A DNA stretch of 64,000 nt from Mesorhizobium sp. SOD10 (GTDB taxonomy: Bacteria; Pseudomonadota; Alphaproteobacteria; Rhizobiales; Rhizobiaceae), in NCBI GenBank assembly GCA_000824805.1, contig CCNA01000019.1, forward strand, positions 24,706 to 88,705, given 5' to 3'. The notes under the pieces were generated by a model. That model was given only the letters and a program-made list of their open reading frames with translations. It ran no database searches and was not told where the DNA came from. A program made the position numbers and the translations under genes. Positions 42,399 through 51,371 of this stretch are shown here, one piece after another. The first letter of the stretch is position 1. Every line of letters begins with the position of its first letter.

Positions 42399-42954
42399 CT
42401 TCCTTCGTTCTAGTGAAAGCTGTTTAGAAAAGCGCGGCAAATCGAAATGTCGCATGTGCATCGCGTTGACGGCGGTTTTCCCCTTGGCGTTTCTGGTCTA
42501 GTTGCCGGAACTCGGAAACGGGTTGGCGCCACTTACCGGTGGAAGTTTCAGGTGATCAGTCGGCGCGCGGAGGCCCACATTCGCGTACTGCAGCATGCGA
42601 CTAGCCTCGCAGTTCTGCTGGCGCGCCACCCTGCCTCGCGCCCCAATCGGTCCGACCAAAGGCCCGGCTCACAACTCTTGCGCAGCCCGGGCCGAACGGC
42701 CGAACCGCCGTCTGGCACAGTTCTGCACAGCGCCCATTTGTCAATTTGGCCCGGTCACCTGCAGCGGCCAAGGTCTGGCTTCATGTAGCCAATCTCACTT
42801 ACCGCGTGCCGAATTACACATATTCACGATCGAAAAGTCCTCCTCTACGCGACTTGGAAATCACTCCGATAGTACAAAGTGCGTTCACATAATGACATAA
42901 ACATTTCTTTATGCGAGATTGACAAAAGAGCTGACTGCTGTGATTGTGTACAAG
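42399..42954. other. No supported gene; upstream of the metE leader
   Basis: Short frames only. A sigma54-like sequence at 42716 has GG-N9-GC spacing, one base short, and is not counted. The metE promoter probably lies near 42850-42950 (AT-rich). Confidence 0.4.
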
Positions 42955-43130
42955 CCATGGTTCTCCGTACGGCGCTGCCGCAGCGGAGCTAAGAGGGAAG
43001 CCGGTGCGATGCCGGCGCTGCCCCCGCAACTGTTAGAGGCGAGCCGACCCCACTGATGTCACTGAGGCGAACAGCCTCGGGAAGACGGGTAGAGGCTATG
43101 ACCCCGAGCCAGGAGACCTGCCACGGCGAA
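42955..43130 (+). ncRNA. Cobalamin (adenosylcobalamin) riboswitch
   Basis: Contains the core blocks AAGAGGGAAGCCGGTGCG and GCCGGCGCTGCCCCCGCAAC, then the B12 box AGCCAGGAGACCTGCC at 43107-43122. Downstream, CCCC-AACCATC-GGGG (43216-43230) can pair just before the metE start and hide its weak GGGG ribosome site. B12 excess should therefore block metE translation. Confidence 0.95.
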
Positions 43131-43235
43131 CTATTGTCCACGGGCGGGGTGTCTCGGTGGCCGCTGCAGCCCGGCGTTCGTACCGGCCCACTGGCGCCTT
43201 CGTTGTCCCCCACGCCCCAACCATCGGGGTATCGA

Positions 43236-45599
43236 ATGACTCTCTCTCAGCAAATTCCTGTAGCAACGCTTGGTGTGCCGCGTATCGGTCGCCGGCGAGA
43301 ACTGAAATTCGCGCTTGAAAGCTATTGGTCCGGAAAATCATGCGCTGCCGAGCTTCTCGCGACGGCAAAGGCGCTGCGTGCCGCGAGCTGGGAGGAGCAG
43401 CGCGATCGCGGTGTGTCGAAAATCCCGTCGAACGACTTCTCGCTCTACGACCATGTACTCGACACCGCCGCCATGGTCGGCGCCGTGCCGTCCCGCTACG
43501 CATGGAATGGCGGCGAGGTCCCACTCGACATCTATTTCGCCATGGCCCGCGGCAACCAAGGTCAGACGGGGAATTGCGACTCTGGTCGGGAGCATGCGGC
43601 TTGCCCTGCCCTAACCGCGATGGAAATGACCAAATGGTTCGACACCAACTATCATTACATTGTGCCGGAACTTGACGACGATCAGGCGTTCACACTCTCG
43701 TCGACCAAACCGGTTGATTACTTCCTCGAGGCTAAAGCCCTGGGCATTCATACACGCCCGGTCATCCTTGGACCGGTCACTTTTCTCAAGCTGGCGAAGT
43801 CACCTGCCGAAGGTTTCAATCCCCTCGCGCTCCTGCCGCGACTTCTGCCCGTCTACGAGCAACTCCTGCGGAGGTTGAAATTCTCGGGAGCCGATTGGGT
43901 GCAGATCGATGAACCAGCGCTTGTGCTCGACCTAAACCCGAACGAACGAGCCGCATTTGAATTTGCCTATGGGCAGCTGTCGAAGGCCGCGCCCGAGCTG
44001 AAGATCATGCTGGCTACCTATTTCGGGCCGCTGGGGGACAGTCTCGAGACGGCGATATCGCTGCCTGTGGCGGGCCTGCATCTTGATCTCTCCCGTGCTC
44101 CCGAACAGTTGGAGGCGGCCGGTCGGCTCGCGCCCAAGGATCTGGTGCTCTCGCTTGGCTTGATCAATGGCCGCAACGTCTGGCGCGCGAACCTCAATGC
44201 CATTCTCGACCGCATCAAGCCGACCGTCGCGGGCTGGCCCTTGGACCGAGTCGAGATCGCGCCTTCGTGCTCGATGCTGCATGTGCCGATCGACTTGCGT
44301 ATGGAGACGGCACTGGATGCGAACATCAGGTCGTGGCTCGCCTTCGCGGCCCAGAAGACCGACGAGCTGGTCATCCTGGCCCGGGCCTTGTCCCAAGGTA
44401 AAGATGCGGTGGCTGGCGAGTTGAAAGCTTCTGCCGAGGCTGCCTCGACTCGCGCAACATCCACGAAGGTCCATGACCCGCTCGTTGAAGGGCGGATCGC
44501 CGACATCAACGGCGCTATGAAGCAACGAAAGAGCGCATTTGCCGAGCGCTCCAGGGTCCAGGCCCGCACGCTCGGCCTGCCGCCGTTCCCGACGACGACC
44601 ATTGGATCCTTTCCGCAGACGCCTCAGGTGCGTAAGGCGCGGTCCGCTCACGCGAAGGGCCAGCTCAGCTATGTCGATTACGAAACCTTTCTGAAGAAAG
44701 AGATCGAGGCTGCTATTCGCTGGCAGGAGGAGATCGGGCTGGACGTGCTGGTGCATGGCGAGTTCGAACGAAACGACATGGTACAGCATTTCGGCGAGCA
44801 ACTTTCCGGCTTCGCCTTCACCGAACATGCCTGGGTGCAGAGCTATGGGTCGCGCTACGTGCGTCCCCCCATCATCTTCGGCGACGTATCGCGCCCCAAT
44901 CCGATGACGGTGCGCTGGTGGCAATTCGCTCAGTCGCTTACGCAAAAGCCTGTCAAGGGAATGCTTACAGGCCCAGTGACCATTCTCAATTGGTCTTTTG
45001 TTCGCGACGACGTACCCCGCCCCGAGGTCTGCCGCCAGATCGCGCTCGCTATTCGCGATGAAGTGACGGACCTCGAAAGATCCGGCGCAAGGATGATCCA
45101 GATCGACGAGGCCGCGTTTCGCGAAGGCTTGCCGCTGCGCAAGTGCGACTGGAAGGTCTATCTTGACTGGTCGGTTGAATGCTTCCGGATCGCTTCAACA
45201 GGTGTAAAAGACTCGACTCAGATCCATACCCACATGTGCTATTCGGAGTTCAACGAGATCATCGACGCGATCGCTGAGCTGGACGCGGATGTAATTTCGA
45301 TTGAGACATCTCGCTCGGCAATGGAACTGTTGGACGCCTTTACGAGCTCTAAATATCCTAACGAAATCGGTCCCGGAGTCTATGACATCCACTCGCCGCG
45401 CGTTCCTGAAGTCGCCGAGATTTCGGCCCTCCTCATGCTTGCCCGCGAGCGCTTGTCTGATGGTCAACTTTGGGTAAACCCCGACTGCGGCCTCAAAACT
45501 CGCAAATGGGAGGAAGTCCGCCCTGCCCTCATTAACATGGTTGCGGCAGCATCAGCCCTGCGGGAGAAACAGCAGGCCGAGCTCGCGCGACCCCTGTGA
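43236..45599 (+). CDS. metE: Cobalamin-independent methionine synthase MetE
   Basis: MetE methylates homocysteine from 5-methyl-THF-glutamate with a zinc site. The 787-residue length is normal. Motifs: the N-terminal LGVPRIGRRRELKFALESYW, DWVQIDEPALVLDL, PTTTIGSFPQTPQVRKAR and the zinc ligands in IHTHMCYSEF (His, Cys; about 664-672) and NPDCGLKTR (Cys about 750). The start is ATG 43236; the open frame to 43056 runs through the riboswitch and is not coding. The riboswitch means it is used when B12 is scarce, with MetH presumably elsewhere. It ends the glyA-metK-adoK-metE block. Confidence 0.96.
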   Translation: MTLSQQIPVATLGVPRIGRRRELKFALESYWSGKSCAAELLATAKALRAASWEEQRDRGVSKIPSNDFSLYDHVLDTAAMVGAVPSRYAWNGGEVPLDIYFAMARGNQGQTGNCDSGREHAACPALTAMEMTKWFDTNYHYIVPELDDDQAFTLSSTKPVDYFLEAKALGIHTRPVILGPVTFLKLAKSPAEGFNPLALLPRLLPVYEQLLRRLKFSGADWVQIDEPALVLDLNPNERAAFEFAYGQLSKAAPELKIMLATYFGPLGDSLETAISLPVAGLHLDLSRAPEQLEAAGRLAPKDLVLSLGLINGRNVWRANLNAILDRIKPTVAGWPLDRVEIAPSCSMLHVPIDLRMETALDANIRSWLAFAAQKTDELVILARALSQGKDAVAGELKASAEAASTRATSTKVHDPLVEGRIADINGAMKQRKSAFAERSRVQARTLGLPPFPTTTIGSFPQTPQVRKARSAHAKGQLSYVDYETFLKKEIEAAIRWQEEIGLDVLVHGEFERNDMVQHFGEQLSGFAFTEHAWVQSYGSRYVRPPIIFGDVSRPNPMTVRWWQFAQSLTQKPVKGMLTGPVTILNWSFVRDDVPRPEVCRQIALAIRDEVTDLERSGARMIQIDEAAFREGLPLRKCDWKVYLDWSVECFRIASTGVKDSTQIHTHMCYSEFNEIIDAIAELDADVISIETSRSAMELLDAFTSSKYPNEIGPGVYDIHSPRVPEVAEISALLMLARERLSDGQLWVNPDCGLKTRKWEEVRPALINMVAAASALREKQQAELARPL

Positions 45600-45869
45600 C
45601 CCGTAAACGCGCGAGCAGCAGCGGCCGCACACGGGTGCCTTTGCCCGACATTTGCCTGGCAAGCTGGCATCAAAGCCGTTCGGGAGAAAAGTTCTGATCG
45701 CGTTGTGGAAGCATGTTCATCATGGTGCTTGCCGTGAGGCGCTGTCATGAAGCCATTCTTTTCCATCCATTGGATTTATAGCAGCCGCTGATCCTGGGAG
45801 AACCAACCTTCGAACGCGCGACGCTCCAACATGGGGCGCTTCATTCCGTGTTCGCTGTTGCCCGATGTT
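45600..45869. other. No supported gene between metE and the groEL remnant
   Basis: Short intergenic stretch; no sigma54, nod box or hairpin terminator of convincing quality. Confidence 0.4.
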
Positions 45870-46715
45870 CAGCCTCTGGCCGGCGACGGCACCACGACCG
45901 CGACGGTTCTCGCGAAGGACCAGGGCGGTTGCTTGCGGCATGAACCCGATGGACCTCAAGCGCGGCATCGACCTCGCCGTCACCGAAGTCGTCGCGGGAG
46001 ATCACGACCTCCGAGGAAGTCGCCCAGGTCGGCACGATTTGGGCCAATGGCGAGGAGTCGGTCGGCACCATGATCGCCGAAGCGATGCAGGAGGTGGGCA
46101 ACGAGGGCGTCATCACCGTCGAAGAAGCCAAGATCGCTGAGACCGAGCTGGAGGTCGTCGAGGCATGCAATTCGACCGCGGTTATCTCTCGCCCCGTATG
46201 TGCTGATCCACGAGAAGAAGCTCCGCAATCTGCAGGCACTTCTTTCGGTGCTTGAGGCCGTCGTGCAGTCAGGCAAGCCGTCGCTGATACGCCGCTGTAG
46301 AAGAAGGCATTGTCGCGGGAGGCGGCGTGGCTCTGCAGCGCGCTTCGCTGGCCATTGCCGTCATCGGCGCCAATGCCGAGCAAAACGCGGGCGTGGCAAT
46401 AGTGCGTCGTGCGCTGCAGGCTCCGGCCCGCCAGATCGCTCTGAATGCAGGCGCCGAAGCTTCGATCGTCGCCGGCAAGATCCTCGATAACAGGGAGGCG
46501 ACGTTTGGCTTCAACCCCCAGACCGGCGAGTATGGTGACATGATCGGCATGGGCATTGTCGATTAGAAAAGTCGTGCGCGCGGCTCTCCAGCCACGTGGC
46601 CTCGGTCGCCAGCCTGCTCGTCACCACCGGAGCCATGATCGCCGAAGCTCCGAAGAAGAAGCGGCGGCATGCCGGGCGGTATGCCCGGCGGCGGCATGGC
46701 AGGCATGGGTTTCTG
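45870..46715 (+). pseudogene. groL: groEL remnant with internal deletion and frameshifts
   Basis: Segments in order: [95 protein letters not shown]. There is then a jump of about 150 residues to [78 protein letters not shown] and a Gly/Met tail. The N-terminal 80 codons and the apical domain are missing. It is clearly a dead chaperonin gene, different in sequence from the intact groEL. Confidence 0.85.
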
Positions 46716-47297
46716 ATTCAGCCAGCAAGCTTACTGAGTACTGAGGGGCGCCAGCGATGCCGCCCTCTTCCGCGCATTATAACTTTCATGGCGAGCAAAG
46801 TAGGGATCGAGCAACCGGCAATCTCGACATGATTAGTGGCACCTCCGCGTATGCTGGAGGGTGGCGACCTGATAAAGCGAACGTGAGGTCCGCGCCGCGT
46901 TGGACGGCGAAGTCACTCAGGATCGACGGGCGGTTTTTCACGATTTCCGTATCACGGGCATCAAGAAATCAACGCCAATGTTGTCCAAAGGCGCGCCACT
47001 CCATGGCCGCTCCCGGCGATCTCCAGGCGCAGGCGCCAAATACAGCGGCAATCCGACTTCACGGATGTTTTCAGTGATCGCGAATACCGTTTCTTCGGTC
47101 TGACGCGCGCTGGGCGCCGGCAAGTCACGCATGGCTGAATTCGATGGGGTCGCCCACCATAGGATAGAGCAATAAGATATATCCATCGGCCGAGTACCCT
47201 GATCTGCATCTCGTCGACATCCAAGTGCCGGTGCGGCGCGCTTTGTCACACGGAGTGCAGTTCCGATGGACCGCCCCCAGCTATGAGGCCGTCACGA
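46716..47297. other. No intact gene; possible IS6-like transposase fragment on the minus strand
   Basis: Minus-strand frame near 47150-47245 reads HLDVDEMQIRVLGRWIYLIALSYGG, similar in layout to the DDE-region start WxxDExxIRVxGRWxYLYRAVD of IS6-family transposases. The rest is unrecognisable. Low certainty. Confidence 0.35.
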
Positions 47298-49121
47298 TCA
47301 TTCGACGGTGACTGATTTTGCGAGGTTGCGCGGCTGGTCGACATCTGTGCCCATGAAGACCGCTGTGTGATAGGCAAGAAGCTGTATGGGCAGCGAGAAG
47401 ATCATCGGCGCGATAATCTCGTCGACAGCTGGCAGCACGATCGTGTGCATGGTGTCGAGCTTCGATCGGGTTGCTCCTTTTTCATCGGTGATGAGGATAA
47501 TCCGCCCTCCCCGGGCGCCGACTTCCTCCATATTGGAAACTGTCTTGCTGAAAAAGCGATCAAATGGCGCGATGACGATCACCGGCATGTTCTTGTCTAT
47601 CAATGCGATCGGACCGTGCTTCAATTCGCCCGCCGCATAGCCCTCGGCGTGGATGTAGGAAATCTCCTTGAGCTTCAGCGCACCTTCCATCGCCAGCGGG
47701 AAACTGGTGCCACGGCCAAGATACAGTACGTCATGATACTTGGATAATTCGCGCGCCAGAAGCTCTACCTTAGGTTGGATGCTGTTCAGGACCTGGCCCA
47801 TAATGCGCGGCATTTCGGCAAGGCTTCGGACCAGCGCCTGCACCTCATTTTCGGTTACCGTTCCGCGGGCCCGGGCGGCGCTGATGGCAAGTGCGGCAAG
47901 AACGGCAAGCTGGCAGGTGAAGGCCTTGGTGGAGGCGACGCCGATCTCCGGGCCGGCAAGGATCGGGAAGACGGCGTCGGCCTCCCGAGCGATGCTCGAT
48001 TCAGCGGTATTGACGACGGCGCCGATTTTCAGCCCAAGCTCCTTACAGTACCTCAGTGATGCCAGCGTGTCGGCGGTTTCGCCAGACTGCGAAATGAAAA
48101 GAGCAGCAGACTGGGGCGACAACGGGATCTCGCGGTAGCGAAATTCGGACGCAACGTCGATTTCGACCGGCAGGCGAGCATAGCGCTCGAACCAGTATTT
48201 TCCGATCAGCCCGGCGAGGTAGGCGGTGCCGCAGGCAGAGATCGCTAGGCTCGGAATGCTGGCAAAATCGAAACTAGTAATCGGATCGGCGCGATTCTCT
48301 ATCAAGCTGACATAATGGGCGAGCACATGGCCGATGGCCTCTGGCTGCTCGTAGATTTCCTTCTCCATGAAGTGGCGATGTTTGCCCTTGTTGGCCAGAT
48401 AAGCCGCGGCCATGGAAGTCTGACGCGGACGCTCTACGGGGTAGCCGTCGAAATCGAAGATATCGGCACCCCGCTTACCTATTACGGCCCAGTCACCGTC
48501 GATGAGATAGGTGACTTCATTCGTGAAGAGGGCAAGCGCGATCGCGTCGGATCCCAGGAACATCTCGCCGTCGCCGTGGCCGATTGCCAGCGGTGGTCCA
48601 TTGCGCGCCGCCAAGATGCTCGACGGATCATCCTCAAAAAGGATGGCGAGCGCGTAGGCGCCCTTGACGCGTTTCAGCATGGCATGCATCGCTTCGCCCC
48701 GCCCCATGCCCTCCCGGCGGTGTCTTGCCACAAGATGCGCGACGACCTCCGTGTCGGTGTCGGTCTGGAACTCGGCTCCCGCCGCCGTCAATTCCTCCTT
48801 CAGCTCGGCAAAATTCTCGATGATGCCATTGTGAACCACGGCCACACCGCCGGTAAAGTGCGGGTGAGCATTGTTTTCCGTCGGCGCCCCGTGGGTTGCC
48901 CAGCGCGTATGGGCGATGCCGATGGTGCCGTTCAGCGGCTCTGCCTTCAGTCTCGTCTCGAGATTGACGAGCTTGCCCTCAGCGCGCCTGCGCTGCAAGG
49001 CGCCCCCGGTGATCGTCGCAACGCCAGCGGAATCATAGCCGCGATATTCCAGACGCTTCAATGCGTCGACCAACCGCTGCGAGACGGGCTTTTGCCCAAC
49101 GATACCAACAATCCCGCACAT
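47298..49121 (-). CDS. nodM: Glucosamine-6-phosphate synthase, symbiotic copy (NodM)
   Basis: A complete 607-residue GlmS-type enzyme making glucosamine-6-phosphate from fructose-6-phosphate and glutamine. It has the N-terminal nucleophile Cys in MCGIVGIVG, the glutaminase residues HTRWATHGAPTENNAHPH and VVHNGIIENF, two SIS sugar-isomerase domains (ISACGTAYLAGLIG, ISQSGETADTLASLR, LGRGTSFPLAMEGALKLKE) and the C-terminus NLAKSVTVE. A nod box ends 97 bp upstream, so NodD-flavonoid control is expected and the enzyme supplies the sugar backbone of Nod factor. The housekeeping glmS is presumably elsewhere. No other nod gene is adjacent. Confidence 0.92.
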   Translation of the reverse strand: MCGIVGIVGQKPVSQRLVDALKRLEYRGYDSAGVATITGGALQRRRAEGKLVNLETRLKAEPLNGTIGIAHTRWATHGAPTENNAHPHFTGGVAVVHNGIIENFAELKEELTAAGAEFQTDTDTEVVAHLVARHRREGMGRGEAMHAMLKRVKGAYALAILFEDDPSSILAARNGPPLAIGHGDGEMFLGSDAIALALFTNEVTYLIDGDWAVIGKRGADIFDFDGYPVERPRQTSMAAAYLANKGKHRHFMEKEIYEQPEAIGHVLAHYVSLIENRADPITSFDFASIPSLAISACGTAYLAGLIGKYWFERYARLPVEIDVASEFRYREIPLSPQSAALFISQSGETADTLASLRYCKELGLKIGAVVNTAESSIAREADAVFPILAGPEIGVASTKAFTCQLAVLAALAISAARARGTVTENEVQALVRSLAEMPRIMGQVLNSIQPKVELLARELSKYHDVLYLGRGTSFPLAMEGALKLKEISYIHAEGYAAGELKHGPIALIDKNMPVIVIAPFDRFFSKTVSNMEEVGARGGRIILITDEKGATRSKLDTMHTIVLPAVDEIIAPMIFSLPIQLLAYHTAVFMGTDVDQPRNLAKSVTVE

Positions 49122-49217
49122 GCCAACTCCGAATTTTTTCCGGCAGCCTCAGTCGACGCAGCAATCACGACGCGGGATACCCAACGCGCTGTAATTCAGG
49201 ATCCTCTAACGGGATCT

Positions 49218-49270
49218 GATTAGGCCCGTAAAATTGATTGTTTGAATAGTAATCATCCAGCCGATAAATG
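49218..49270 (-). promoter_or_regulatory. nod box upstream of nodM, leftward
   Basis: On the minus strand the site begins CATTTATC, with GGATG 13 bp in, and continues to AAACAATCAATTTTAC, the diagnostic nod-box block. The terminal CAATC is displaced by a few extra bases (GGGCCTAATC). The 5' half keeps CAT..A and GGATG. It reads straight into nodM. Confidence 0.85.
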
Positions 49271-49382
49271 GACCAAAGATGCACGACGGCCGAAGGCACC
49301 GTCATCGACGCCGACGAAGCGGCGGCTTGGAATGGCCTGCATACCCCCGTTTTGAAGCGCATCAATCATCAAGAGTCTTACA

Positions 49383-49622
49383 ATGCGGACCGCGCCTGCA
49401 CGAATAGGCAGAGGAATATTTCAGCCCCCTGCGTCGCGCCGAGTTCGGCCACCTCATATCGCTGGCGCTTATCTTCTCCGCTATGCGCGGGAAGCCGCGT
49501 GGCGCAAAGACAATTGCCGCAATACCAATGGTGAACAGGTCCAGTGCGTGACCGGCAATGCTTTGAAGCGGAAGCCGTCAGTCGATTTCGCCGGCTATTG
49601 GTACCGGCACGTTTCGGCTTGA
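49383..49622 (+). mobile_element. IS1595-type transposase C-terminal remnant
   Basis: The frame reads PHIAGAYLLRYAREAAWRKD, NTNGEQVQCVTGNALKRKPS and VDFAGYWYRHVSA then stop, the C-terminal signature of IS1595-family transposases. The N-terminal two thirds are absent. Third such fragment in the window; it lies just behind the nodM nod box. Confidence 0.7.
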
Positions 49623-49656
49623 AAGCGGCGAGTTGGCCTCGCCGCTCTGAAAAACA

Positions 49657-50046
49657 TCAAGCCGCTAGGTTGACCTCTAGGTCGCCATTTTCTTTGAATT
49701 CGCGATATACCAATTCAAGCATCGTCGACATTGCCGAACCGGGGCGGTGTTTCACTAGGCGATCGATGATGTCGGCAAGACGGTGGACGCCGTTCAAATC
49801 CAGCCCAACAGACTCAAACAAGTGGCGTATGCCCTTGATTGTGAACCCGACATACTCGGGATCGAGGTCGAGCCGATGATTGGATTTATGCAGCGTCAAG
49901 AACCCGTCAACGCGATGTTCGGTGACGCTACGGTCCATGGTAACGACTCGGATGCAATCCATGTGCTTGTCAAAATAAGCAACAGGTGCAAAGGCGCTCA
50001 GCGAAACGCCGTCCGGTAATCTCACCACTACGGATTCCGTGTTCAC
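49657..50046 (-). CDS. Hypothetical protein, about 129 residues
   Basis: Begins with GTG at 50046 behind GGGAG; the frame extends to TTG 50067. The sequence VNTESVVVRLPDGVSLSAFAPVAYFDKHMDCIRVVTMDRSVTEHRVD suggests a small beta-rich N-terminal domain, followed by a helical C-terminus (GIRHLFESVGLDLNGVHRLADIIDRLVKH). No family recognised. It follows another unknown gene by 36 bp. The first codons (VNTES) are echoed at the end of the small frame at 50677. Confidence 0.55.
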   Translation of the reverse strand: MNTESVVVRLPDGVSLSAFAPVAYFDKHMDCIRVVTMDRSVTEHRVDGFLTLHKSNHRLDLDPEYVGFTIKGIRHLFESVGLDLNGVHRLADIIDRLVKHRPGSAMSTMLELVYREFKENGDLEVNLAA

Positions 50047-50082
50047 GAAACAATCTCCCTTTTCCAACGTGCGAAAAGTGGC

Positions 50083-50598
50083 CTAACCCTTAGACCAGAG
50101 CTTGTTTCCATACCGCGATTCCGACTCTATAGGCGCGCCGACGAGGTCGTGGTTTTCCGCAACCCACGTCCAATGCTCAGCCCAGCCGTATACGTCAGGG
50201 AATTGCTCTATCATCTCATTTGGCGAGATGTAAACGACAAAGACGCTCTGGGCCGGGGCGGGATAAAACTCCAAGCTGCCATCCTGTGGGCCGCCGACAA
50301 GCTTTGCGTCTTCAGGTGCCGGCCAAGAAACCGCCAGCTTTTTCTCGTCGGCCTTCATATCGTTGCGCACCAACATGTCCCGTTTCAAACCTTGAAAGAC
50401 ATGTTGTGCGAAGATCAGCCCCGGCCCCACGACACCGTAAAGCTGCCCCAAATACCACTGCATGCCTCTATCGGCACCAGCCGCTATGGATGCCGATGTT
50501 ACCCCAATTTTCAAATGGTCCTTGCCATCAAGGTTGGCCGAATTGGGAGCGTCGGCAGCCCAAACCTGGCCGCCCGGTTGTTTAAGCACGTTCAACAT
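50083..50598 (-). CDS. Hypothetical protein, 171 residues
   Basis: Soluble-looking and Trp-rich (QVWAADAPNS, GMQWYLGQLYGVVGPGLIFAQHVFQGL, DVYGWAEHWTWVAENHD). No signal peptide or membrane segment is convincing, and I recognise no domain. It forms a two-gene unit with the downstream 129-residue protein. Confidence 0.6.
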   Translation of the reverse strand: MLNVLKQPGGQVWAADAPNSANLDGKDHLKIGVTSASIAAGADRGMQWYLGQLYGVVGPGLIFAQHVFQGLKRDMLVRNDMKADEKKLAVSWPAPEDAKLVGGPQDGSLEFYPAPAQSVFVVYISPNEMIEQFPDVYGWAEHWTWVAENHDLVGAPIESESRYGNKLWSKG

Positions 50599-50676
50599 TA
50601 CTCACCGAATCGCGTTCAGAAAGAAATCATTTAATATAGTTCTGAAAAAGATATCAACAGGCTAGAGCATAACCGG

Positions 50677-50865
50677 CTAGACAGTGACGATATAAATATC
50701 GGATTCCGTGTTAACCACGATCCGTTTCCAAACCTCAATCATCCTGAGATTGTCCAATGATTTCGTCCGTGAGCTCGTGCGGGGTTGCCCGCGACGCCTC
50801 AATATCCTCGCGCAGTCGACGATCTCAGCCTTATGGTTGGCCATGAGATTGCCGAGCCAATCCAT
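50677..50865 (-). CDS. Small hypothetical protein, 62 residues
   Basis: Reads MDWLGNLMANHKAEIVDCARILRRRG, then a basic middle and the tail VVNTESDIYIVTV. The tail resembles the N-terminus of the 129-residue protein 630 bp away (VNTESVVVRL), both at DNA and protein level. It may be a remnant of a duplicated gene or a small gene of its own. Confidence 0.35.
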   Translation of the reverse strand: MDWLGNLMANHKAEIVDCARILRRRGQPRTSSRTKSLDNLRMIEVWKRIVVNTESDIYIVTV

Positions 50866-50943
50866 GCCAGCAGTCTAAGGCCTATTTGCCCAAGGTCCAG
50901 CGCCGTGGCCGTCGTGCAGCGTCACGTCCCGGTTGTTCAACAG

Positions 50944-51300
50944 TCACGAGCTTATCGCACCATACAGGCGGTGCAGGTCGTCCCGTGCAGGCGCTTCAAC
51001 GCCCTTGGTTCGGAACAAGGCCAGCGCAATCTCTTCCGCGCCCATAGGCGCCCGGTAGCCGTCCTGAGAACGTCTAGCGCTCCCCGGATGACATGCCCGC
51101 GCTTGAACAGCAGTTGGGATTATTGCGGCGCTTGATCGAAATGGCCCCGGCGTTGAAATCGGGCTCCAGCACGTGAAGCACCGCTTCGACATGCTTCATG
51201 TCGTCAATGGGCTTTCGCGTTGCACTTGATTGGCCTGTAGTTTCCGGCCGATCTCGGCATGAAGCTTTATCGGTACGCAAAGTGCGGGCTTGTGTTCCAT
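50944..51300 (-). pseudogene. Frameshifted conserved hypothetical gene (MEHK...QANQVQRE type)
   Basis: Joined over frameshifts it reads MEHKPALCVPIKLHAEIGRKLQANQVQRE, MKHVEAVLHVLEPDFNAGAISIKRRNNPN, FKRGHVIRGALDVLRTA and EEIALALFRTKGVEAPARDDLHRLYGAISS. This small protein family recurs in rhizobial accessory regions; I do not know its function. At least two frameshifts inactivate it. Confidence 0.5.
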
Positions 51301-51371
51301 GCGCCGGAAAATAAGCCGGGCCCGGATTCTTTTCCCGTGGCGTTTGCGCCATAATACCGGGAGGCTGTTCC

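Noticed and set aside
41211..42461. Long antisense frame across the adenosine kinase gene
   Set aside because: Shadow of the kinase; no motifs.
42715..42730. Sigma54-like TGGCACAGTTCTGCA before metE
   Set aside because: The GG to GC spacing is 9 bp, and there is no activator site.
43056..43235. 60-codon N-terminal extension of metE
   Set aside because: It runs through the cobalamin riboswitch; family alignment starts at LGVPRIGRRRELK just after the ATG at 43236.
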